This document shows, in pieces, positions 44,187-55,167 of a stretch of DNA of 64,000 bases (position 1 is its first letter; each line of letters begins with the position of its first letter). The DNA is from Brugia malayi. Lineage: Eukaryota; Nematoda; Chromadorea; Rhabditida; Onchocercidae. The DNA lies in the NCBI RefSeq assembly GCF_000002995.4, contig NW_025062479.1:15124721-15188720 (forward strand), in the 5' to 3' direction. The notes under the pieces were generated by a model, which saw only the letters and a list, made by a program, of their open reading frames with translations, had not been told where the DNA came from and did not search any database. The position numbers and the translations under genes were made by a program.

Positions 44187-45958
44187 TTAGCTGACTTGTC
44201 GTTGTGAATCAGTTCGTTTAAGAAAATGTTTTGTTGACATATTGTTTTGTTGTTGTTGTTCAATGATACAACGAATTATAGCATTCCATTTTTCTTTAGT
44301 AAATAATTTCTTGTAATTTGATCCTAAACAAATCTCTTCAATTTGTTTACTATCACGTGCATTCATAAGCGTTTCACGAAATGTCACATTATTGGTCACT
44401 AAACGACGCCAACGACCTGAAATTTTCGTCAGTTGAATACAAAAAATAATTTAATTTCATATTTTTTCGTTATGCTAATCATTTGAAAAAAAAACATTAA
44501 TTTACGGAATATATTGAATTAAAATATTTATTACTTGAGAAGAAAAAAATTCCTACTGACACCTTTTTTAAACTAATTTGTGATATGAATTTGTTAATTT
44601 AATATTACTTTCTCCAAGTAACAAATGTACAACTTGTAGCTTACTCAGAAAATGGAAAATTTTTCAAAAATAAGTAATTGAATAAACGATTTTTTTTTTT
44701 TTTTTTGAATAAAAAATTTATTACCAAATTCTTGTTCGGTAAGTTTACGTGTACCAATACCGCGTATTTTACCAATACATCGAATTAGACGTTCAATTGC
44801 AGGATCCAAATCATGATAATTAGGCATATGTGACATTCCTGAAATATTAGATTAAATTTGAAAAATAAATATTGAAATTATATTTTCATAAAATTTTTAA
44901 AGTTTTAAAAAGTTTTTGAATCCAGCTGATTTATGGTTTCAAATTCCATTTAACATTTTTTATTTATAAAATTTTGAAGACTTTTTTTTTATTTTTTATT
45001 TTTATAAAAAGAAGAAGGTTTTATTCAGTCATATTGAAAATACTTTCATTTTTTCTTCTTTTTTAAGATTAAATCATATTTCAAATTTTATTTATTTTGT
45101 TCATTGTTTTCAGATTTCCTCTCGTAAAACTAAAGCACCTTCAAGTGTTGATTGTGATGATGCATCACCGTCACCGAGCGCCATCTCAGCGGATCGATAG
45201 ATTTCGGTGATTGAACGAACTTCGGAGAGCTGATTTTCGCCAACTGTTACCTCATTCATTAATAATGATGAACATCTGTTCAAATCAACCTGGATTAAGA
45301 GTAATTAATAAATGATATTTGAAGTTTTAAAATTTCAACTGTATTCTTCAATTTTATCAGTAAAGAAAAAGAAATTTTTTGCATATTAAAAATTTAACAT
45401 TAAAATTCCAGTTAAAAAAAATTTTTTTTTGTTAGATAACTACAATGCAAATCAATCAGTTAATAAATTATTTAAAGTAATAAATGTTTAAATTTAAATT
45501 TAAACAAATGTATTACATATAACATTTTGCATATGATAACATGCAAACAACTTATTTAATATCAATCAGATGAAGATTAGAATATTTATTTTCGTAAATT
45601 TCAGTACTCCTACAAATTAAGTTCCTAATTAGTACTAATTAGCTGAAAAATATGATGAAATTGATCATTCATACATTAATGTATTAGTTAGCTATTGAAA
45701 AAATATTTACAGTATTGATATTTGCTAACATTTTTATTCACATGTTTGTTTGGTAAATTAGCTAGAATACGACTTCGCCATTCCGAATAACATTGCGGTA
45801 AATCTTCCGCAACAGTAATTCCGGAATCTGTTGTTGTAGATCGTCGTTGGGAATAACTTCTCGTTGAAGTATTTTGCAAATTTCGTTCCGAACACATCGA
45901 TGAATCAGATGATAGTGATGAATTAATGTGTAGCGTACTTTGAACGGTAGCGGAAGAT
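44187..45958 (-). CDS. Ser-rich protein with conserved-looking C-terminal domain, unrecognised
   Basis: Four exons can be joined in phase on the minus strand: 45730-45958, 45139-45289, 44725-44838 and 44187-44416. From the ATG at 45897 this gives 220 residues. The N-terminal half is Ser/Thr-rich (STRSYSQRRSTTTDSG). The C-terminal half looks like a folded helical domain (LDPAIERLIRCIGKIRGIG, then LTEQEFGRWRRLVTNN and LFTKEKWNAIIRCIIEQ) followed by a Gln run. There are two alternatives. The second exon may instead read on to a stop at 45110. The third exon begins with an ATG two bases after a tttcag acceptor and could be the start of a separate trans-spliced gene. An additional 5' exon is possible. 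I do not recognise a family. Confidence 0.45.
44836..44849 (-). other. Possible trans-splice acceptor before ATG
   Basis: On the minus strand the tract aatatttcag ends directly at 44839, two bases before an ATG (44836) that is in frame with the following exons. It can serve either as an internal cis acceptor of the serine-rich gene or as the start of a separate trans-spliced message about 270 bp after a stop at 45110. Confidence 0.35.
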
Positions 45959-46168
45959 CTAAGATGTGATTAAAATTTTTAAATTTCAATTAAAAACTCG
46001 GATTATTTATTGAAAAGAAAATAATAAATAAAAAAATAATTTACTTGAAAAAATATGAATAATTTTCTAATTTTATCATTTTTTTTGTTCATTAATTTAA
46101 ATTTTGCATCATAGTGTTATGGAGGAAAACAAAAAAGTGTTTTACTATGATAAATTTTTTAAAAGCAA

Positions 46169-47493
46169 TCATTTTAATCTGACAAATAGAAACCGTTCAT
46201 TTGTTGTTTGAATGCTTGACAACTGCTTTGGTTTGACATTGTTCTTTTCATTCCACCAAAGATCACTGATACCAAATTTACTAATTGTGATGCCTAAATG
46301 AATGAATTATTATTATAAATGAGCAAAATCGTACCACTATTAAATAAATATAAACATTTAGATTAATAATAATCAAATTTCATGAAACTTCTGGGGAAAT
46401 GTTTTTATCCAAAAATATGATAATATAATTTTATGATAAATTAATTTGAAATATGCTAATAATAGTAAAAATATGATAATTCAGTCCTATGTTATGCATT
46501 CTTTTCTCCATTATTTCCTTCCATATATTGAAAATTTGTGTTATATATTAATTAAAAAAAAAAAAAAAAAAAAACACGCAGTAATAAATTTATTAGTATT
46601 TATTAAATTTCATAAGGAAAAAAAAATCTTAAATTTTTCGAAAAAAATCCAACAATAATTTAAATTTAATTTCATTCCATACTATAAATTTTTGTCATTC
46701 AGTTGAATAGTTTCGATAATTGAATGCTTCCTGTTATATTAGATACTCCTAAGATAACTTTTCAACATATTTTATAAATTTTATCGCAATTTCTTTTTTT
46801 TTCACCATTACAGTACTAAAAATTTCACTTATCGAAAATAATAATTGTCTCAATTATTAAAAGAGAAAAAGTTTCAGATTTATTCGCCTCAAAATTACAC
46901 ATTAAGTTAAATTAAATAACATGTTATTATGATGTATAGTGCAAATTTTAGTGGATTTAAAAAATAATAATAATAATTTAAGAAAGATTTGACAAGAGAA
47001 GAAGAAAATAAAAGAAAAAAGAAGGACGATGAAAATCATAAATTATTTAGAAACTAAAAAATTTGATCTGCAAGCTCATTCTCTCGAATAACCTAATTAA
47101 TAAATTATTTGAGTAAGCTTTAAATAATAAAAAAAAAATAAATAAATAAATAAATTTTGAAAATTTGTCAGTTATTTGCCTAACAGAGTATTAAAATGAC
47201 AAATTAAATTTTTTTACTTTAATTAATTTGTTGAAATTTTACAAACTAATTTCTTGCACTTGACTTTGTTAGCATCCATTCCATTAATTTAATTTATTTT
47301 GCTTTTTTTTTTTTACTTAATGAGACCATACTTTGCTTCATTATTATTATGCCTTTTTTATGATCAAATGATATCCTGTACTATCCGTTATTAAATTTCT
47401 GCTTACTCATTCAAAAAAAGGAAATCGAAAGAAAAAATACTAACTTGTTAAATTTAAAATTAAAAATAGAGTAATTAAAAATTGAAGATGCAT
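46169..47493 (-). CDS. Candidate short secreted peptide precursor (57 residues)
   Basis: Exon 47445-47493 encodes a strong signal-peptide-like start (MHLQFLITLFLILNLT). Its phase-1 gttagt donor can join the exon at 46169-46293 (acceptor ttag) to give about 41 further residues without cysteine (ISKFGISDLWWNEKNN, then TTNERFLFVRLK) and a TGA. It lies 312 bp after the stop of the ZP-N gene on the same strand. The second exon is equally open in another frame that would instead run into the serine-rich gene, so the model is one of two possible readings. No dibasic-flanked repeated peptide, as in many neuropeptide precursors, is present. Confidence 0.3.
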
Positions 47494-47804
47494 TTGTGCA
47501 AACTCTCAGTATACATTTGTTTTAATTGGCATATTTTTATCAGATGTATTCTTTTAATAGAATCATTTAACACCTAAAAGAATAAAGGAAAAAGTTAGCT
47601 TAGAAGTAAGTTTAATTATTTACTCAGTAAAAAAGGATAAATGGGAATCTTAAAAAAGAAAAAAATGGAAAGAAATTTTAACAAATTAATAATAGCATTC
47701 TTAATAAACAAACTTTAAAAATTCATATTTTAATCAGTTTTTTTTTATATTAACTTAAAATTTTCACAATAATTTTATTAGGAAAAAGTTTTGAACTTTT
47801 TTTT

Positions 47805-50539
47805 TTAGTATTTCTTAAACGAACCATCATTTGTTGAAATATTTTGTCCTTGCAAATTGCTTGGCATATTTTCAATCTTTGATCGGAAACAAATAAATGT
47901 AAAGATAAGAATAAGAATAATAACGAATAAGCCACCAATAATGGAGAAAAGAATTGGCCATGATATAATAGTGTTATCACTACTATCATCCATATCTTCA
48001 CCTTCTGCAATTTCTCCGATGGTTTCATTTGATAATACTGGCAATCCGATAGCATTTAGTGATTCACGTTGCATTGAATTTGTTGACAAATCTCTTAAAA
48101 AAAAAAAGAAAAAAAATTAATCACCGATCGAAATTTCGAGTATTTTACATTTCAAAATATGATATGAACTTCAGTATATCATTTTACACTTCAAAATATG
48201 ATATTAATTTCAGTATGGCTGTTTGTTAGTATTTTTAAAAGAATAAAAAAAAAAGTATACAAAATTCTTAGAATTTAAAAAAAAATAGAATATAAATAAA
48301 TAAACAAGCAAAAAAAAAAAAAATTTTTCAAAGAAAGTGCTAACGCTAATGTAATAGCATTGAATGATGGATTTATAGATGGAATATCAAGTTGACTTAT
48401 TTCCGGTAATCCGTATGTACATTTAATGATATATGTTTTATCACCGAGCAAAATTACAGCTGGATTTTTTCCAATTCGAATTCGATTTTGAAATACTCCC
48501 GTAGAAAGCTAAATGATAAATGACAAAATGCTTTAAATAAGAATTATTCTAAAGTATTAAAAAAAAATATGGAAATTTTTGAAAGAATTAATTTGAAAAT
48601 TCTTCAATATAATGAAAATTACTCGAAATGATTATGATAGTATGAGATTTTCGAATGATAACTTTATGCAATTCTATCCATTTATATCAGCTACAAATCA
48701 AATGATTGCAACCAATTAATTGTTGAAGCAACAATATCATAATTTGCTTTTAAAAACTTTTTCAAAGCTTTTATCATTTCGATGATACGATAATTCCAGT
48801 AAGTGTTTCAACATTTAATGATCCGGAAATTTATTTTCTTGCATACATGTATATATTTCCGGAAACAAAACTTGATGCGCCAATATGTTCAACTAATCTT
48901 TTCCATTCATAGTACTAACTTATAGTTTGAAAGTTAACATTACCACACTTTTCAATGATAAACATATTATCATGCATTATCATGCAGAAAACTTTCATTT
49001 TACTTTCCTGCTTGCATTGGCTTTCCTTTCATTTTTTCTTCAAATTGCTATCTGTGAAAATGAGTTCATAAAAAATGGAAATTCTAGATTGTAGCAGAAT
49101 CGAATTTCAATTTCATTCGTATTAGAAAGAGAAAAGAAAAAGAAAAAGAGAACTGCAGAAATTTGCGACAGAAGAAATTTGACAACAATTTTTTTTCCTC
49201 TCATTGATAGCAATTATTTAATAAAAATTTTCTCGTTACATAAAATAAATGAGAAAATGAAATTACTGTCCTTATAAAAAAAATAGATACTTTTTTTTTA
49301 TTCTAATCAAAAGTTAACTTTAACCCCGAGTTAATTTCGAATTTCAATCCAAGTTTTAAAAGACTCATTTTGAATTCAATATCAAACAACTAATTTCTGT
49401 TAAAATGATAAAATTAAACACATCAACCAATAAAATAAATTAAAAACATTGACTAATAAAAACGTCGACTAAACGTCAATTAATTATAAACTAATTAATA
49501 ATATTAATTAATATATTTGAATTAAAATTTTAGCAAAAATAACGAAATTTTAAAATTTTAGCGATGCGATTAGAGGTCGTTGAATACTTTTGAAAATATA
49601 ACATGCTATCATAAATTCTATGTAAGTATTATCAAGAATTTCTGAAGCTAATCAGCAATTCACTAAAATCATATTTTCAAATCTGATGATGATAACTTTT
49701 TACTGACAATAGCTATTACTGTAAAGTTTAATTTTTTTTTTTTTATCAAAATCAAAATATTAACCATTTCTGTTTGACATGGATCATTGAAAACAGCAAG
49801 TTCGATAACATACTGCAATTCACCATTTCCCTTTAAGCGGCATTCAGCACGATTATTTGTTCCAACAATAATCCAATCTTCAAATTGTCCAGCTGGCCAA
49901 TCATTACCATTAAATTTTAATACTACTTTAATGGATTGTTGCTCACATATTGGTGTCACTATAAAATTTTATTTTAGAGGGAAAAAAAAGAAAAAAACGA
50001 ATTTTTCTCAAAATTTCACCGAAATTTTAAATTCATCAAGTTTTTTTCCTAACTTCATATACATATATAAGCTAATATATCATTCATAGTTCATACTAAT
50101 AAATATTAGTTTACAATCAAAAATTGCTGATTTTTGGCATTTTTCAACATTTGTTTGTTATAATTAATATCTTGTAAATAAAATTAAATAAAAGATAATA
50201 ATGATGATAACAAGTATATATTGATAATTCATATGTGATATAATAATTGAGAAATTAATATGTGAGCTCTGAGTCACGCATATGTTTATAATAATAACAA
50301 TAGCAATAATAATAATAATAACAATAGCAATAATAATAATAATAATAATAATTTTTCATACCGTTCATTATTTCACATGGTGACAGCATAATTAAGATTA
50401 GGAAAATAATGAAATAATCGATTGGAATTATTAATTTACCATTGACATAATATTGCTGTTGTAATTCTGCTGCTATTGGAATTGCAGCACAGATTCTAAT
50501 TGTAATTAAAACAATAAGAAGTTGCAAACTTAAATCCAT
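47805..50539 (-). CDS. Single-pass membrane protein with a ZP-N module only
   Basis: Four exons (50440-50539, 49765-49958, 48345-48508, 47805-48093) join in phase to 248 residues. A signal peptide ([17 protein letters not shown]) is followed by a ZP-N-like fold at ~36-140: four cysteines ([39 protein letters not shown]), with the beta-strand pattern typical of ZP-N. A linker with an acidic stretch ([10 protein letters not shown]) leads to a transmembrane helix (~198-222, [20 protein letters not shown]) and a 26-residue cytoplasmic tail. Nematode cuticlin and other ZP proteins normally carry ZP-N plus ZP-C, a furin site and then the anchor. Here no room for a ZP-C exists between residue ~150 and the helix. 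Such proteins would be expected at apical or cuticular extracellular matrix. The exact subfamily is unknown to me. Confidence 0.7.
48142..48218. repeat. 39-bp tandem duplication in intron
   Basis: Two adjacent copies of a 39-base unit starting attttaca[c/t]ttcaaaa and ending ttcagtat, at 48142-48180 and 48181-48218, with only a few differences. They lie in the third intron of the ZP-N gene, about 50 bp upstream (on the minus strand) of the last exon. Confidence 0.8.
50287..50352 (+). repeat. AAT/ACAATAG microsatellite in ZP-N gene intron
   Basis: Compound AAT repeat with two interspersed acaatagc units, in the first intron of the ZP-N gene. Confidence 0.85.
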
Positions 50540-53500
50540 TGCTTCTTTCGAATTCTCAAAATTTTAATTTTACAAAGGAATAACAGAAGTCATAGTTAGC
50601 CAACTTAATTGAACATCACATAGATGGATTTTGCCCGTTTATCTTTCCTAAAAATCTATTTTTTTTTTTTAGAAAAAAAAAAGAATTAATTGACATTATC
50701 AATCATTATTGAACCAAAGCTGTATCACTTGAAAACATAATGTAATTATTTAAAAATATAACAGAAATAATTGTTAAAAAATTTTAATTATCATTGCTGA
50801 TCACACAATTTAATATTACTGTAACAGTTTAATTAACCAATGCCATTTGCTTCTTTGTTTTTATTTTCCTTTTTTATGCTACACAGTTATTACATTTCGA
50901 ATAAAAATTTTGTTCAATGAAAAAAAAGAAAAAGAAAATTTTGAGGAAAATTTGAGATAAAAAAGAAAAACTAAAGAAAAAAGAGAGAAAAATAGGGAAA
51001 TAAAACAACGAAAAAAGTTTTAAATTTTGAAAAGAAATGAAAGAAATTGTTGATATAATTTCAGAAAAAGGATAATCTAATAGTAATAATTACTGCATAT
51101 TTGCATATAATATATAATCTACAAACTTATATGCATCTTATAAATGGTACCAAACATACATTCGCTATTTTTCTGAAAATTATCAATGCCTCCGTTCAAG
51201 GACTTTTGAATGACTGTCAGACACTATAATCAAAATTTTCCTCATTTATTTAAAAATATCTTTTTTAATCCAATGAATAATAATAGCTAGTGATGGCAGG
51301 TGACATATGAATTAATGCTATTACTAACTACTATCTGTCACTCTGATTACTTTGAGTGAAAAGAAGATGAAATTAAATTTTGATTTTTTGTCAAAAAAAT
51401 GAACAAAAAGGTATCAATAATCGTATTTTCTAATTAAGAATTTTACAATGTAACCTAAAAATTATAGGTAAAATACAATTCTGATAATAGATGCAGTTAA
51501 TAATTTAAAATCAATAAATTTGCTCTGGAAATTTACTATTGCTTTAGTTATTGTTTTATTTTAAATCGTATATTTTAATTTCAATTTATATATTTTTAAT
51601 CATTTATTTTAAATCGTATATATCTCATTTTAAAAAAGAATTGATTATTTCAATTTCAATTTGAGGAATTCAGTTTCACTTAAATCTTTTAATACAATCA
51701 ACAGTATTAGAGGAATAATTTAACTAATATCTTTTCGCATTTTTCCTTATTTTAATCAGTAAATAATTTCTTCATCATCAAATAATAGTTTAGCAGATAA
51801 TACTATTATTAATAAGGCATAAGTTTCGACTCATAATAAAGATGAAATAGAATATTCTCTTACAGATCAGTAGTGAACAATAAGTGATTATTGTACAATT
51901 TAGAAGTTTGTGTAAAACACAATATAAGTTACCAAATTATTTAATTTGTTAAAATTTGTAGAACGAAATTTTGTAGAACTATTATCATCCATTTTTTCTT
52001 TTTTTCTGAATTTGAAAATTTTTTTAATAAAGAATGACAAATTTTCTTGGCCAATCTAAATTCAATATTTTTCTTTCCTATTCTGATTAAGTAATATTAG
52101 AAAAAGGAATGGAAAAATTTTTGAAAGTAAATTGAAAACGAAGCAATAAATTGATGGTAGTGAAGTATAGAGGAATGGTTACACTATTGAATCTGTTTGG
52201 TTTAATTTTTACAGGTCGAAGAGATTTTCAGCGATAATATTGTATGCAGCAGTAGGAGCATGTACACACCTCACCAAATCATTATGTGAATCGCTGTAGT
52301 GGACAGTTGGACAATTGAATGGATGGACAGAAGGGACCAATTCGAATTAGACACTTCTAATTGCTGCTGCTACTGCTGCTGCAGCATCAGTAGTAGTAGT
52401 TTTTGGGATTAATTTTTGTAATTAAAAATTGAAAAATTATTTATTGGCACTATCATCATCAAAAAATAATAAGATTATTTCTTTACCGAGTGTTAATTAG
52501 ATCATATAGCAGAAATGAATTTCTATATGACGTTATCAGCGAACATAATGATATAATTACATATAATGTGATCATTCAGTTATTCATATCAATAAATTGT
52601 GTTTAGCAACAATTATAGCAAATATTTATTTATTTCCAATGAAAGTACAAAAACATTATTTCGTCAAAGTTAAAAAACGGATAATTATGATTGTTTATTA
52701 ACTATAAAAGAAACAACGAATGAATTTCTTTTGAATAACACAACTGGTGGAGCAATAATTAACGCTATCAACAGGACAAATATTTTAATTTGACCAATTA
52801 ACTCAATTTTCTTTTCAAGAATAAATATGAAGAACTACTGCTAGAAGTAAAATGAAATTGACAAATAAACAGATTAATGTAAATATGAGGCAATTAAAAT
52901 TTGAAAATTTTACTAAGAAGACCAATGGTCATTCATTCACTCCTCTTCCTCCATCAATATCCTTCCTCACTTTCATATCCTTCCTACCTGTCCTTACAAT
53001 TTTAAGTATGCAAATCCTTACAGTATGTACACAAACAATACAATTTTCCACCTTTCCAGCTCTTTCACTTCCTCTTTCTCTATCTTTCCCTTTCTTTCTT
53101 CCTTCCTATTATATGCACAATTTAAGTATTCTAGTAAGATTTATTTGCATAAATTTTATTCATCTAAATAACAAATACAATATGTTGCTATATGCCAAAT
53201 GAAGAGATATTTTTGAATGAAAAATGGATTCATTCAATAATATCGTTTAAAAATGATGACGATAAAACTCAATCAAAGTATATAAATTATTTACAAAAGC
53301 AACAATAATAACAACTCCAATTCCCTTCCCTCTCTCCCTTTCTAATTGAACTATTTTCATCCATTCACTATTATCCTCTTCAATATCCTACATTTTCAAA
53401 TAACCAAGTATTAAAATCTCACTCAAAATCTTCTTTTTTGGAAAGATCAAAACTTCACATTATTGATTCAATCCATATCTAATAATTTAGATATTTAAAT

Positions 53501-55167
53501 TTTTTAGATATTAAAGATATTTAAAATATATTTCATGTAATATCAGCAATCATCATTTTAGCTCAATATTTTATAACATTTTTACGTTGCCCGAATCTAC
53601 AATTTATCCCCTTTGCAATCATTTGATTTAGTAGTAATAATTTCGTAGTTCTTAAAAACATGAATGCATGATTCCAAAGATTATTTTTAAAGAGCATCGA
53701 TCTGTCAACCAATCAGTCCTATTAATTATCAAAAATTAAAACATCAGAGAATTTTTCCTAAAAATACTACAAGTAGATTAATAAATAAGCATAAGGAACG
53801 AAATAAAATGAAACATTTTATTACGCATGAAAAATTTCATTCAATTTTGCAATCATCAAAAATAATTCCACTAAAAGTGAATTTTTGGACACTGTTCACA
53901 GACTAAAACAATACGATATACATTGCATATATTAATTTTGGCAGTAAATTACTTCTCCTTTCTTTTCTTTTTTTCATTTAGAAACAATTAACAAATGAGA
54001 TAAAGGAAGAAAAGGAGAAAAAAGAAACGATTAAAAAAAATAAACTTGTGTGGACAAATAAACTGAGATTAGTGTCAATATAATATCATTTCAGCTATAA
54101 AGAAATAGCTATAGAATTGGAGTGAAAACCTGAAATTTATATAACTGATGAGTATTATTAAAAGATGAAAAAGCACTCCCAATTATTTAATTTAAACTAT
54201 CAGATTTTAAGGAATAGATAAGTCTGATAGCTCATTTAGATTGCGCATGAATGATATGGTCAGAAAAGGACTTAAAATCAATAAAAAAACATCCAAAAAT
54301 TTTAAATTGGAATCTTTCGCATAATTGAAAATTCTTCTAAAGTCTCAAAATGTTTGGTTTTCGCTAGCTGTCAAACAACTAATAAATGTTATAATATCAA
54401 ACAGTAAAAGCCCAATATTAAAAATAAACGTTAGCAGTAGCTTAATATTACAGAATATTAAAAATGAACACTATCACACACTTCTGTCATTCTATCTCAG
54501 AGAGACTGAAAAAAAAAATCCCTAAATTTCTTACAGTAATTTTTTGAACTTTTTCATTAGCATTGCATCATATCACACAAAAATATAGATTATAATAAAT
54601 AGAAATTAGATCTTCTTTGGAAATTTCTTCACAACATATACAAAAAAGAAAAAAATGATTTGAAAAAAGGAAGAACAAAGAAATTCATTGGCAAGATAAT
54701 AGAAAGTTTCCATATAAATATTAAAAATCAATTATTTTTGAAAATATTTTCATAACACTAACAAATCAAGACAACAGATATGCATATTTCACAAAACTTT
54801 TGATCAAAAAAGATGGGAGAGGTAGCAGTATTGGCGACATTTATGAATGCAGAAAAAAAAAAAAGTGCTGAAAGGCATCGGATATCATACAATCGTTTCG
54901 ATCAACAAACAACAGCACATCTGTTTTGCTGAAATGGAAAAAAACTCAAAGATTTTAATCGGAAACCTATAAGCAAAGTGAAAAAATGTCGACTTAGCTA
55001 CATGTTTCGGGAATACCAAAAGAGTTATAGTCGTATTATGAATAGACAAAGGCCGAGAAACTAACGCATGAAATATACTTATTGCTAACTGCTAAACCAT
55101 CCTAACTTACCTGACAGTATAAATGACTCGTTATTAATTTACTAAATATCCTTTCACAAAGTGATGA
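50540..55167. other. Gene-poor stretch
   Basis: 4.6 kb between the ZP-N gene start and the UTX gene end, both on the minus strand, so it should hold the ZP-N promoter and the UTX 3' UTR. A direct repeat of about 17 bp (ttattttaaatcgtata) occurs near 51556 and 51604. A pyrimidine-rich tract at 52935-53105 creates a 116-codon open frame that I regard as non-coding. An acceptor-like ttttacag at 52207-52214 precedes short open frames but no partner exon was found. Nothing else recognised. Confidence 0.55.
52362..52400 (+). repeat. CTG/TAG trinucleotide run with palindromic core
   Basis: A run of tgctgctgctactgctgctg followed by gcagcatcagtagtagtag. The central 24 bases (52370-52393) form a palindrome broken by a single mismatched pair, so the single strand can fold on itself. 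Confidence 0.7.

Noticed and set aside
52852..53202. 116-codon + strand open frame
   Set aside because: Comes from a pyrimidine-rich tract giving Ser/Pro/Leu/Phe runs; no acceptor, donor or family signal.
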